Origin: an uncultured Eubacteriales bacterium
GTDB lineage: Bacteria; Bacillota; Clostridia; Christensenellales; Borkfalkiaceae
Assembly (NCBI GenBank): GCA_902465495.1
Contig: CABQND010000022.1
Span: 1 to 31,965, forward strand
Reading direction: 5' to 3'
Length of the DNA stretch: 31,965 nucleotides
Positions 8,060-16,497 of the stretch are shown here, one piece after another. A model generated the notes under the pieces. The model was given only the letters and a program-made list of their open reading frames with translations, did no database searches and was not told the DNA's origin. The position numbers and the translations under genes are program-made. How positions within the stretch are numbered: position 1 is the stretch's first letter; each line of letters starts with the position of its first letter.

Positions 8060-9490
8060 ATGGCAAAGGATAATCAGTTCGTCAATCAGATCGCCGACAT
8101 TGAAACGGATTTTCCCCGTTGGTATACGGACGTTGTGCTTAAAACCAAGCTGGTGGATTACGGTCCTGTCAAGGGCACGATGGTCATCCGCCCGTACGGA
8201 TATGCGATTTGGGAAAACATCCAGAAAGAACTCGATGCGCGTTTTAAAGCGACGGGGCATCAGAACGCCTATTTCCCGCTTTTGATACCGTATAGTTTCA
8301 TGACGCGCGAAGCGGAACACGTGGAAGGTTTTGCTCCCGAGGTAGCGGTTGTGACTGTGGGCGGCGGGGAAGAGCTCGCTGAGCCGTTGGTCATTCGCCC
8401 GACGAGTGAGACGATCATTGGCGAAATGTATTCCAAATGGCTGCAATCGTATCGCGACCTGCCTATTTTGATCAACCAGTGGGCGAACGTCGTGCGCTGG
8501 GAAAAGACGACGCGGCCTTTCCTTCGTACCAGTGAATTTTTGTGGCAGGAAGGGCATACCGTCCATGCAACCGAAGAGGAAGCGATGGAAGAGACCATGA
8601 AGATGCTGGGCGTTTACAAGGAATTTGCGGAGACTTGCCTTGCAATTCCCGTATTTACCGGCAGAAAGACGGAAAAGGAAAAGTTTGCCGGCGCGGTGGC
8701 GACCTTCGGTATGGAAGCGATGATGCACGACGGCAAGAGCTTGCAGGCGGGCACTTCGCATTATCTGGGACAAAATTTTGCCAAAGCGTTTGATATTCAG
8801 TTCCTCGACAAGGACGGAACGCATAAATACGGATACACCACTTCTTGGGGAGTGTCTACCCGTCTGATCGGTGCGCTGATCATGGCACACGGCGACGCGC
8901 GCGGGCTGATCATACCGCCCGTAGTTGCGCCTGTGCAAACGATCCTTATTCCTATTGCGGCGAAAAAGGAAGGGGTTCTCGAAGCGGTCGCGGACCTGAA
9001 AAGCAAACTGATGGCGGCCGGTATTCGCGCCGAAACGGACGCTTCGGACAACAGCCCCGGCTGGAAGTTCAATGAATGGGAGATGAAGGGCGTGCCTCTG
9101 CGTATCGAATTGGGGCCGCGTGATATTGAGTCCGGCAAGTTTGTGTTGGTGCGCAGAGATACGCATGAAAAGATCGAAGCACCGTTGGAAAACGCCGCGG
9201 AAACAGTGAAGAAACTGCTTGCCGAAATACAGGCGAATCTTTTGGCGATGGCGAAAAAGCGTAAAGAGGAGCGCGTCGTGACCGCGACGGACATCGACGG
9301 TTTGCTGAAAGGTGTTGAAGGCGGTAATTTCGTGAAGGCGGGTTGGTGCGGTTGCCGCGAATGCGAAGATAAGATCAAAGAACAGACGGCGGCGAGTTCA
9401 CGTGTCATCGTGGAAGGTGAAACGGCGGATACATGCGTATGCTGTGGTAAAAAGGCGAAGCATGTCGTGCTGTTTGCGCGCGCATATTGA
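8060..9490 (+). CDS. proS: Prolyl-tRNA synthetase (short, archaeal-type)
   Basis: This 476-residue class II prolyl-tRNA synthetase charges tRNA-Pro with proline. Class II motif 2 is visible as VVRWEKTTRPFLRTSEFLWQ. RPTSE precedes it, and the proline-site GTSHYLGQNFAKAF follows. The C-terminal domain carries zinc-ligand cysteines in CGCRECE and CVCCGKK and ends with a Tyr, all hallmarks of the archaeal/eukaryotic-like form. The roughly 180-residue editing insertion of the long bacterial form is absent. The ATG at 8060 is chosen because AGGAAAGAGG lies six bases upstream and because MAKDNQFV matches the family N-terminus; the frame is open upstream to 8000. No T-box leader is visible in the short 5' region. 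Confidence 0.96.
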   Translation: MAKDNQFVNQIADIETDFPRWYTDVVLKTKLVDYGPVKGTMVIRPYGYAIWENIQKELDARFKATGHQNAYFPLLIPYSFMTREAEHVEGFAPEVAVVTVGGGEELAEPLVIRPTSETIIGEMYSKWLQSYRDLPILINQWANVVRWEKTTRPFLRTSEFLWQEGHTVHATEEEAMEETMKMLGVYKEFAETCLAIPVFTGRKTEKEKFAGAVATFGMEAMMHDGKSLQAGTSHYLGQNFAKAFDIQFLDKDGTHKYGYTTSWGVSTRLIGALIMAHGDARGLIIPPVVAPVQTILIPIAAKKEGVLEAVADLKSKLMAAGIRAETDASDNSPGWKFNEWEMKGVPLRIELGPRDIESGKFVLVRRDTHEKIEAPLENAAETVKKLLAEIQANLLAMAKKRKEERVVTATDIDGLLKGVEGGNFVKAGWCGCRECEDKIKEQTAASSRVIVEGETADTCVCCGKKAKHVVLFARAY

Positions 9491-9523
9491 TACTTCGAAT
9501 CACAAATACAATATCATAGATAA

Positions 9524-9567
9524 AAAGGGCTTGTCTGCGGCGAAGTATCGCTGGCGGCAAGCCCTTT
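9524..9567 (+). terminator. Terminator after proS
   Basis: AAAGGGCTTG (9524-9533) pairs with CAAGCCCTTT (9558-9567), and an inner GCGA/TCGC stem lies in the loop. CTTTCATTT follows. It lies about 35 bases after the proS stop. Confidence 0.8.
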
Positions 9568-9574
9568 CTTTCAT

Positions 9575-9604
9575 TTGACAAAATATTGTGAGGCGCGCTA
9601 TAAT
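9575..9604 (+). promoter_or_regulatory. Consensus sigma-A promoter for mnmA
   Basis: A perfect TTGACA (9575-9580) and a perfect TATAAT (9599-9604) are separated by 18 bases, with the mnmA start about 33 bases downstream. Confidence 0.85.
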
Positions 9605-9636
9605 AATTTTATATCAACGGGCATGGAGCAAAAGCT

Positions 9637-10713
9637 ATGCAAGCAAAAAAGAGAGTTGTCGTCGGAATGAGCGGCGGTGTGGATAGTTCGGTGGCGGCCT
9701 TGCTTCTAAAAGAACAAGGATACGATGTTATCGGGCTTTATATGGTAAACTGGGAAGAAGAGGGTGAAAACGGTTGCTGCACAGCCGAGCAGGATTATGA
9801 AGACGTAAAGCGGGTGTGCAACAAGATCGGGATTCCGTATTTCACCGTCAATTTTGCAAAGCAGTATTATGAGCGGGTGTTTGAATATTTTTTAAAAGAA
9901 TACGAGCGAGGCAGGACACCGAATCCGGATGTTTTGTGCAACCGTGAGATCAAGTTTGGACCTTTTCGCGAGCATGCACTTTCTTTGGGTGCAGATTACA
10001 TTGCGACGGGGCATTATTGTGATATCGCGCATGAAGGAGATAAACATTTTCTTCTCAAAGCCGCTGATCAAAATAAGGATCAGACTTATTTTTTAAACCA
10101 GGTCACACAGGAACAACTGGCGCGGGTATTGTTCCCGCTCGGGAAATTGCAAAAGCCGCAAGTGCGGGCGTTGGCGGAAAGCATGGGGCTTTCTACGGCG
10201 AAGAAGAAGGACAGTACAGGGATTTGTTTTATCGGTGAACGCAATTTCCGTAATTTCTTGAAGACGTATCTTCCTGCGCGCCCGGGAAAAATTCTGACGG
10301 AGAGCGGAGAAGAAGTCGGGGAGCATATCGGTTTAATGTATTACACGCTCGGGCAGCGTCGGGGGCTGGATTTAGGCGGAAGAAAAGGGGATGTTGACGG
10401 GCGATGGTTCGTGATCGGGAAAGACTTGAAAAACAATGTGTTGTATGTTTCGCACGGCGATGAGAGTGCTCTTTATACGCGCAGTTGCCGTGTGTCGGGA
10501 ATGAACTGGATCCCTGAACCTCCTGCGGAAGAGGAGTTTTCCTGTATGGCAAAATTTCGGTACAGGCAGACGGAACAGGGCGTACGTGTAAAGAGAACGG
10601 GAAACGATACTTTGGAGATAATGTTCGACGAACCGCAGCGGGCAGTGACGCCCGGGCAGTATGCCGTATTGTACCGCGGTGACAAATGTATCGGCGGCGG
10701 AGTGATCGAATGA
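9637..10713 (+). CDS. mnmA: tRNA-specific 2-thiouridylase MnmA
   Basis: This 358-residue ATP-pyrophosphatase-type enzyme thiolates U34 in the wobble position of tRNA-Glu, -Gln and -Lys, using sulfur relayed from a cysteine desulfurase. The P-loop-like SGGVDSS is at residues 12-18. The two catalytic cysteines are Cys101 in NPDVLCNREIKFG and Cys196 in STGICFIGERNFR, and GHYC lies between them. The C-terminal barrel includes YTLGQRRGL and ends with GEGVIE-like GGGVIE. Length is typical. The start is preceded by GGAG, and the gene has its own promoter and terminator. No iscS-like gene is adjacent in this window. Confidence 0.97.
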   Translation: MQAKKRVVVGMSGGVDSSVAALLLKEQGYDVIGLYMVNWEEEGENGCCTAEQDYEDVKRVCNKIGIPYFTVNFAKQYYERVFEYFLKEYERGRTPNPDVLCNREIKFGPFREHALSLGADYIATGHYCDIAHEGDKHFLLKAADQNKDQTYFLNQVTQEQLARVLFPLGKLQKPQVRALAESMGLSTAKKKDSTGICFIGERNFRNFLKTYLPARPGKILTESGEEVGEHIGLMYYTLGQRRGLDLGGRKGDVDGRWFVIGKDLKNNVLYVSHGDESALYTRSCRVSGMNWIPEPPAEEEFSCMAKFRYRQTEQGVRVKRTGNDTLEIMFDEPQRAVTPGQYAVLYRGDKCIGGGVIE

Positions 10714-10778
10714 GGCTTTGTCCGAAGATCGATGCAAAGTAAGGAATGAAGTTATCAGGCCTACGATTTTAATGTGTG

Positions 10779-10811
10779 AAAGGCGAAACGCGGAGAAGCG
10801 TTTCGCCTTTT
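10779..10811 (+). terminator. Strong terminator after mnmA
   Basis: A perfect 13-bp stem, AAAGGCGAAACGC (10779-10791) with GCGTTTCGCCTTT (10798-10810), has a 6-base loop and T at its end. It lies 65 bases beyond the mnmA stop. Confidence 0.85.
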
Positions 10812-10815
10812 CATA

Positions 10816-10844
10816 TTGACAAGTACGGGATTTTGTGTTATTGT
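10816..10844 (+). promoter_or_regulatory. Promoter for araC-type regulator
   Basis: A perfect TTGACA (10816-10821) is followed after 17 bases by TATTGT (10839-10844), a weaker -10 box. The regulator starts 42 bases downstream. Confidence 0.6.
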
Positions 10845-10886
10845 AGAATTAGATAAAATAAAAAAAGACAGTGCAGGAAAGCAGCT

Positions 10887-11816
10887 ATGAATTCACAGAT
10901 GTATGAAGAAATGAATCCGTATGTAATTTTTTGTAAAGCTGTACGCCGTGAGAATTGTCCGCAGGCGGGAACGAGCTATAAAAAGAGGCGGGTTCGATGG
11001 TACGAATTAGAATTCATCGTTGATGGAAGCGGTTATATAGAAACGAACGGCATGCGCTTGCAGGCGGAATCCGGGTCACTGTTTTTTCGTAAACCGGGAG
11101 ATGTGGTACAAGGTTTTTTGCCATATTATGGATATATGATCATTTTTGACATGTTCTATGCGCGGGAAAAAGAGGAAGCATATCTTGACCCTGATTTCAA
11201 GGGGTATAATGCGCTGGAACGAGAAGCGAAGGCAGAAGGCGCAGGAGAAAGTTTTGCAGAAATACCTTGTTATATCACAGGATTAAAACTCGCGGACTAT
11301 GAAGAACGATTTGAGGAAATTTTTCACCAGTATACTTTGAGCGGTCGGCAGGATCAGATTTTTCTGAAAGCTATGTTGTATGGAATACTTATGAAGGTTT
11401 TGCGCGACTTTGAAATTCTTCGTTATATGCAAAATCCAAGTCGTTCGGTAAAAGGAAATTACAAAAAAGTGCTCAAAGTTAAAAATTATATTCTGGACAA
11501 TGTATCGACGCACTTTACATTGACAGATCTTGCGCGATTGAGTGATTTGAGTCCCAACTTTCTCTGTAAAATATTTAAGAGTGTAATGGGGGTGAATTTA
11601 TTCGAATATATCAACGCGCAGAAGCTTGATCTTGTAAAGAAGCAGTTGATCGATACGGACAGGTCGATAAAAGATATTTATTTTGATTGCGGGTTTGAAA
11701 ATGAATCGTATTTTTATCGCTTATTTAAGAGGAGCGTGGGTAAAAGTCCGCAGCAGTTTCGAGAGGATTATAATCGGCTCAATCGCAATCTTATGCTGGA
11801 TGAAATGAATGAGTAA
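10887..11816 (+). CDS. AraC-family transcriptional regulator
   Basis: This 309-residue regulator has an N-terminal cupin-like sensing half (about residues 25-115, with GSGYIETNGMRLQAESGSLFFRKPGDVV) and a C-terminal double HTH. The first helix-turn-helix lies near LTDLARLSDLSPNFLCKIF (213-231). The second spans SIKDIYFDCGFENESYFYRL to SPQQFRE (about 262-296), which is the AraC signature. It is probably an activator responding to a sugar or sugar-derived ligand. It ends about 270 bases before the pgmB-GH65 gene run, has its own promoter and terminator, and is the obvious candidate to control that run (inference from position). The start is preceded by CAGGAAAG. Confidence 0.93.
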   Translation: MNSQMYEEMNPYVIFCKAVRRENCPQAGTSYKKRRVRWYELEFIVDGSGYIETNGMRLQAESGSLFFRKPGDVVQGFLPYYGYMIIFDMFYAREKEEAYLDPDFKGYNALEREAKAEGAGESFAEIPCYITGLKLADYEERFEEIFHQYTLSGRQDQIFLKAMLYGILMKVLRDFEILRYMQNPSRSVKGNYKKVLKVKNYILDNVSTHFTLTDLARLSDLSPNFLCKIFKSVMGVNLFEYINAQKLDLVKKQLIDTDRSIKDIYFDCGFENESYFYRLFKRSVGKSPQQFREDYNRLNRNLMLDEMNE

Positions 11817-11890
11817 ATTTTTATTTTTTGGCCTTTGAAGCATTCGGCATATATGGTTGTATGAGATTTAGCCGTCGATAAAAATCGGCG

Positions 11891-11938
11891 CCGTAAAAAC
11901 GGATGCCCGGCCGGCATCTGTTTTTACGGTATTTTTTT
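11891..11938 (+). terminator. Strong terminator after araC regulator
   Basis: CCGTAAAAACGGATGCC (11891-11907) pairs with GGCATCTGTTTTTACGG (11913-11929), a 17-bp stem with one G-T pair and a 5-base loop. ATTTTTTT follows. It insulates the regulator from the large gene run downstream. Confidence 0.93.
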
Positions 11939-11974
11939 ATACCTTATTTTTTCTCACTTCTTTCCGATAGATTT

Positions 11975-12007
11975 TAAAATAAATAATATAGTACAGTATA
12001 AAATAAT
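11975..12007. promoter_or_regulatory. Possible regulator-binding direct repeat
   Basis: TAAAATAAA (11975-11983) and TAAAATAAT (11999-12007) are near-identical and 24 bases apart, ending nine bases before the -35 box at 12016. AraC activators often bind direct repeats at this place. The sequence is AT-rich, so this may be chance. Confidence 0.25.
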
Positions 12008-12015
12008 TCTGGATA

Positions 12016-12043
12016 TTGATTTCAGTCAAGGAAATGGTATAAT
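12016..12043 (+). promoter_or_regulatory. Promoter of the pgmB-GH65 gene run
   Basis: TTGATT (12016-12021) and a perfect TATAAT (12038-12043) are separated by 16 bases, about 43 bases before the pgmB start. No equally good promoter was found inside the following 18.7 kb. Confidence 0.7.
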
Positions 12044-12085
12044 CAAATTAGTTAATTTGCAAGACAGGTAAGGAGAGAATCGTGA

Positions 12086-12748
12086 ATGAAAGGTATTATT
12101 TTCGATTTAGACGGTGTTATATGCAGTACGGATCGTTTTCATTTTGATGCTTGGCGAACCGTGATGACAAGAGTGGGAATTACGATCGGAGAGGATGTGA
12201 ACAGCAGAATACGCGGCGTAAGCCGTATGGAAGGACTGAATCGAATCCTCGGAGATCGGGTCTCGGAGTTTTCTCAGGAGCAAAAAGAGGAGCTTGCGCG
12301 GGAGAAAAACGAATTATACATAACATTGCTGGATGGGATGTCGGAAAAAGATGTATCATCGGAGGTACTGGATACTTTGTATAAATTGCGGAAGATGGGA
12401 TTGAAGATGGCAATCGGGTCTTCCAGTAAAAATGCGAAGCTTGTATTGCAAAAGATCGGGTTAGGAGATTTTTTTGATGCGGTTTCGGATGGGAACGGCA
12501 TACAAAAGGCAAAGCCGGATCCGGAAGTGTTTTTGCGGGCGGCGGCAATGATCGGTTTGACACCGTCGCAATGCTTGGTAGTGGAGGATGCTTTTACGGG
12601 CATCGATGCGGCGCAGCGGGGCGGATTTATGTCCGCCGGCATCGGAGACGCTGCGAGGTATGCAAAAGCCGATTATAGATTGGAACATTTCGGTGATCTG
12701 ATTCGGATTGCCGAGAGTCAGAAAAAGGAGTTAAAAGAGACCATATGA
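12086..12748 (+). CDS. pgmB: Beta-phosphoglucomutase
   Basis: This 220-residue HAD-superfamily mutase converts beta-D-glucose 1-phosphate to glucose 6-phosphate. The nucleophile and acid/base pair are Asp7 and Asp9 in FDLDGVI. The cap-domain contact STDRFHFDAW follows, then SRMEGL, the phosphate-binding GSSSKN, Lys in KAKPDPEVF, and the metal-binding EDAFTGIDAA. The size and order match beta-phosphoglucomutase of the L. lactis type. AGGAGAG lies upstream of the start. Its last codons overlap the GH65 start by four bases (ATGA), so translation is probably coupled. GH65 inverting phosphorylases release exactly its substrate. Confidence 0.93.
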   Translation: MKGIIFDLDGVICSTDRFHFDAWRTVMTRVGITIGEDVNSRIRGVSRMEGLNRILGDRVSEFSQEQKEELAREKNELYITLLDGMSEKDVSSEVLDTLYKLRKMGLKMAIGSSSKNAKLVLQKIGLGDFFDAVSDGNGIQKAKPDPEVFLRAAAMIGLTPSQCLVVEDAFTGIDAAQRGGFMSAGIGDAARYAKADYRLEHFGDLIRIAESQKKELKETI

Positions 12749-15060
12749 GAAAGATTCATAAAAATATTCCCGTGCTTTTTGAACCGTACGATTATAAAGT
12801 AGTAGAAACGCATTACAGCGAAGAAAATAATAAAAACAATGAATCCATATTCAATGTTGCCAACGGGTATATCGGATTGCGCGGATTTTTTGAAGAGGGA
12901 TTTTACGGTGATCCCGCCAACACGGATCCGACGACGATGATCAACGGTGTTTACGAATATTTTGATTATCATCATGTTTGGCAGCGGCCCGGTTTTCCTT
13001 CGCGGTATCATGCGATCATCAACCAGGTCAATCCGATCGATATCAAAATCTATGTCGGGGATGAATTATGCACGCTCGGCGGAAATGTTACGGGATACAG
13101 CCGAACGCTGGATATGCGTGACGGTACGATCGTACGGGAATTTACCTATCATACGCAGGCGGGGGAAAGCGTGCTGCTGCGTTTTCACCGTTTTGCGTCG
13201 CAGGCGGACAAACACCTTCTGATGATCAAGGCGGAAGTGATCGCGCAGACGGATGCCGAAATTCGCATTGTGAGCGGGGTCGAACAGCAAAAGAGAGGCG
13301 GCGGCGCGACGAAAGAAGAGATCGGCGCGAGTGTCGGAAACGTATATACGTTCGAAGATGCGAAGCGGAATAAAAATACAAAATATGTCACGTACAAGAC
13401 GAATGTAAGCGGATTCGAGATCATCTGTGCGATAAGCGAAAAGGTCACGCCTTCGGTCAAACCTGTCAAGAGCAACAAAAAGCACAGAGTATCCGATACC
13501 TATTCGTTTACGGCAAAGAAAGGGGAACATATTGTTCTGGAACGGGCCGTTGTGTATGCAACCATGCGGGATTTTCCTGATTTTAAAGAAGAGGCGATCC
13601 GCCGTTCTCAGGAAGCTTTGAAAGAGGGATATGCGGCAGAACTTAAAAAGAACAAAGCAATTTGGGACAAGTTCTGGGATGCAACGGATGTGAACATTGA
13701 TGACGATGCGCTGATTCAGCAAGGCATTCGATACGGAATGTTCAACATGTATCAATCGACGGGAAAAGACGGCATTACGAATGTTTCGGCAAACGGAATT
13801 ACGGGTACGGCGTACAGCGGACATTATTTTTGGGATACCGAAATTTTTATGATGCCGATGTTCCTCTATACCAATCCGGAGATCGTGAAAAAGCTGATCG
13901 AATATCGCTACAATACGCTGGACGGTTCACGCAAGCGTGCGCGGGAAATGGAGCATCCGGGCGCGTTGATCGCATGGAATACCATTAACGGTGAGGAGTG
14001 CGGGCATGTTTTTGAGGCGGCGACGGCACACTATCATATCAATGCGGATATCGGGTATTCGATCTACAAATATTTTGAAGCGACACAGGATGAAGAATTT
14101 TTGCTGGATAAGTGCGCGGAAATTTTGTTTGAGACGGCGCTGTGCCTTTCGCATCGCGGGAACTTTATCGAGCGGAAAGGGAATAAGTTTTGTTTCAACG
14201 TGGTTTGCGGGCCGGATGAGTACAATCCTGTTGTGGACAACAATTTGTTCACGAACATGATGGTACGCAAACATTTTTATTTCAGTCTGGAAGTTGCTGA
14301 CAGACTGCGGAAAAAACGGCCTGAAAAATTTAAAGAACTTACCGAAAAATGCAAGATCGACGAAGAAGAGTTTGCACGCTGGAAACGTGCGGCGGACAAC
14401 ATGTATTTCGCGTATGATTACGAGAACGATATGTATATGCAGGATGACAGTATTCTGTATAAAGATCCGATCGACATTGAAAGCATCCCGCCCGAAAGGC
14501 TGCCGCTTCTTTTCACGATGCATCCTTTGAATTTGTGGCGGTTTAAAGTGTGCAAGCAGGCGGATATCGTGCTTTTAACATTCCTTCTGCATGAAGAGTT
14601 TACGCCTCAAATGCGCAAAAAGATCTATGACGTATATGAACCGCTCACGATACATGACAGTTCGCTCTCGTCCAACACATACTCGATCGTTGCGTGTGAT
14701 ATCGGCTACTACGGCGAGGCATACGATTATCTGAAACAGGCGGCCCGCATGGACCTGGACAACGTGAACAAAAATACGTATTTCGGCCTTCATGCAGCGT
14801 GTATGGGCAGTTGCTGGATGATGCTTGTCAACGGATATGCCGGCTTGCGCGTGTATGACGAAAAGATGCATTTTAAACCGTATTGCGATGCAAAGTGGAA
14901 CAGTTACTCATTTAAATTGCGTTTCCGTGACAGTGTTTTGCATATCAGCGTAAAAAAAGATAAGACAAGTTATCGTGTGCTTTCGGGGGCTCCGCTGGAA
15001 ATTTACCACAAAGATCAGCTTATTACAGTCGAAACGGAAGAAGTCGTTTTGGAAAACTGA
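12745..15060 (+). CDS. GH65 family disaccharide phosphorylase
   Basis: This 771-residue protein has the length and layout of GH65 inverting phosphorylases: an N-terminal beta-sandwich, an (alpha/alpha)6 barrel and a small C-terminal sheet. The general acid is Glu492 in GPDEYNPVVDNN. The phosphate-binding HDSSLSSNTYSIVA begins at residue 637, and GITGTAYSGHYFWDTEIFM is the family's subsite -1 region. Such enzymes cleave alpha-glucosides such as maltose, trehalose, kojibiose or nigerose with phosphate to beta-glucose 1-phosphate plus a sugar. Which linkage is used cannot be told from the sequence. There is no signal peptide, so it acts inside the cell on imported sugar. It is coupled to pgmB by a 4-base overlap. 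Confidence 0.92.
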   Translation: MRKIHKNIPVLFEPYDYKVVETHYSEENNKNNESIFNVANGYIGLRGFFEEGFYGDPANTDPTTMINGVYEYFDYHHVWQRPGFPSRYHAIINQVNPIDIKIYVGDELCTLGGNVTGYSRTLDMRDGTIVREFTYHTQAGESVLLRFHRFASQADKHLLMIKAEVIAQTDAEIRIVSGVEQQKRGGGATKEEIGASVGNVYTFEDAKRNKNTKYVTYKTNVSGFEIICAISEKVTPSVKPVKSNKKHRVSDTYSFTAKKGEHIVLERAVVYATMRDFPDFKEEAIRRSQEALKEGYAAELKKNKAIWDKFWDATDVNIDDDALIQQGIRYGMFNMYQSTGKDGITNVSANGITGTAYSGHYFWDTEIFMMPMFLYTNPEIVKKLIEYRYNTLDGSRKRAREMEHPGALIAWNTINGEECGHVFEAATAHYHINADIGYSIYKYFEATQDEEFLLDKCAEILFETALCLSHRGNFIERKGNKFCFNVVCGPDEYNPVVDNNLFTNMMVRKHFYFSLEVADRLRKKRPEKFKELTEKCKIDEEEFARWKRAADNMYFAYDYENDMYMQDDSILYKDPIDIESIPPERLPLLFTMHPLNLWRFKVCKQADIVLLTFLLHEEFTPQMRKKIYDVYEPLTIHDSSLSSNTYSIVACDIGYYGEAYDYLKQAARMDLDNVNKNTYFGLHAACMGSCWMMLVNGYAGLRVYDEKMHFKPYCDAKWNSYSFKLRFRDSVLHISVKKDKTSYRVLSGAPLEIYHKDQLITVETEEVVLEN

Positions 15061-15102
15061 TAAAAAATTGCTTTGACGGAAAGGATTTTACAGAGGCGCA
15101 AA

Positions 15103-15882
15103 ATGAAAAAATTTTATGCGGGATTTGAAATTGAATCAATAGAAGAACCCATAGGGTTCCGGCTCGGGAAAGATTGTTTTGATCGCGGTACGGAGATTCG
15201 CTCACTGGATGCGATCCGCAAGAGCCTGATGCAGCCGGATTGTGCCGGCCCTCGCGATGTCTATGCGATCATGATGGATGTCGGGAAAAAAGCGGACGAA
15301 GCAGATCTGATCGCGCGCAATCTTTTGTACGGTGCGGTATGTTATTCGAAGGGCAGGCTTGGCAGGGAACCCGTTCGCAGTCAGGGGCATATCCATAAGA
15401 TCTCTCCCAAAAGCGGAATGTCAACGCCGGAGGTATATGAGATCTGGGAAGGAAAGGCAATCGTGTATATGCAGGAAAACGGCGGCGACAATCCGGGCAA
15501 GTGTTATGCGGTGGAAGGAGAAGCCGGTGACGTAATTATTGTTCCTCCTTACTGGACGCACGCCACAGTCAATGCCGACCCGACACGCAACATGAGTTTC
15601 GGCGCATGGTGTGACCGCGATTACGGTTTTGTGTATGATCAGGTGCGTTCGCACGGCGGGATCGCTTGGTTTCCTGTGTTTGAGGGGGATACACTGACAT
15701 GGATCCCGAATCCTGCGTATCGCAAGAGCGAACTGATCGTCAAGCGTCCGCAAAAATACGAGGCATTGGGCTTAGACGGAACGACGCCGATTTATTCGCA
15801 GTACGAGAAGGATCATTCCAGATTTGATTTTGTCCCGTATCCGCAGAAGGCAAGTGACGTTTGGAAAAATTTCATTCCGTAA
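15103..15882 (+). CDS. Cupin phosphoglucose isomerase homologue, long form
   Basis: This 259-residue protein belongs to the cupin-type (archaeal-type) glucose-6-phosphate isomerase family. The metal ligands can be placed at His96 and His98 in QGHIH, Glu110 in PEVYE and His153 in PPYWTHATVN, followed by AWCDRDYGFVYDQV. Compared with the 189-residue gene product that follows, it has insertions and about 60 extra C-terminal residues. It probably interconverts aldose and ketose 6-phosphates, but its substrate may differ from glucose 6-phosphate. The ATG at 15103 is chosen for the GAGG six bases upstream; the frame opens earlier at 15073. It lies 42 bases after GH65 and 18 bases before its paralogue. 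Confidence 0.8.
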   Translation: MKKFYAGFEIESIEEPIGFRLGKDCFDRGTEIRSLDAIRKSLMQPDCAGPRDVYAIMMDVGKKADEADLIARNLLYGAVCYSKGRLGREPVRSQGHIHKISPKSGMSTPEVYEIWEGKAIVYMQENGGDNPGKCYAVEGEAGDVIIVPPYWTHATVNADPTRNMSFGAWCDRDYGFVYDQVRSHGGIAWFPVFEGDTLTWIPNPAYRKSELIVKRPQKYEALGLDGTTPIYSQYEKDHSRFDFVPYPQKASDVWKNFIP

Positions 15883-15900
15883 AGAAAAGAGGAGCAGAAT

Positions 15901-16470
15901 ATGATTGACATAGAAGAAAGTCCCTTGCGTTATGATCTCACAAGGGGAACATTTTCGGGGGATGAAGCGCACGTTTTGCATTCGCAAAAACACTTAAAAG
16001 CATTGTGCGGAGTATTTGCGGACGAAAAAGCGCGATCGGCAATGGATTCCGAAACGGTTGTATATTTTGTCGAGATGCACGATGCGGAAAAAAACGGAAC
16101 TGCGGGCGGATTATTATTCGGTACAAGTTTTGTAAACCCCGGCAAAGTCGGAGATGAATATTTTATGACGCAGGGGCATTTCCATGAAAAGCGGGAATGC
16201 GCAGAATATTATTGGTGTATCCGTGGAGAAGGGCTTCTTCTGTTACAGAGCGAGGACGGCTGCGTGCGTGCGGAGAAAATGAGCGCGGGCACATTGCATT
16301 ATATTCCGGGCAGGACGGCGCACCGATTGGTCAATACGGGAAAGGACGTGCTTGCGGTTGGGGCGTGCTGGCCGAGCGACGCGGGGCATGACTATGCGAT
16401 CGCAAAGACGGGATTTCGTGCTGTCGTAAAAGAAGTCAACGGCAAAGTAAAGATAATTCCAAAAGATTAG
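15901..16470 (+). CDS. pgiA: Cupin-type glucose-6-phosphate isomerase
   Basis: This 189-residue protein matches the archaeal-type cupin phosphoglucose isomerase in length and order. Metal ligands are His93 and His95 in QGHFHE, Glu102 and His141. These have the same spacing as His88, His90, Glu97 and His136 of the Pyrococcus furiosus enzyme as I recall it. Other signatures are NPGKVGDEYFMTQGHFH and the C-terminal DAGHDYAIAKTGF. It should convert glucose 6-phosphate to fructose 6-phosphate, the step after beta-phosphoglucomutase. AGGAGC precedes the start. It sits between its long paralogue and the manA fusion. Confidence 0.9.
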   Translation: MIDIEESPLRYDLTRGTFSGDEAHVLHSQKHLKALCGVFADEKARSAMDSETVVYFVEMHDAEKNGTAGGLLFGTSFVNPGKVGDEYFMTQGHFHEKRECAEYYWCIRGEGLLLLQSEDGCVRAEKMSAGTLHYIPGRTAHRLVNTGKDVLAVGACWPSDAGHDYAIAKTGFRAVVKEVNGKVKIIPKD

Positions 16471-16497
16471 CGGAATATTGAGGGGAGAGGATTGGCA

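Noticed and set aside
16492..16497. TTG start for the manA fusion
   Set aside because: It leaves one base between the ribosome site and the start, whereas ATG 16498 has ideal spacing.
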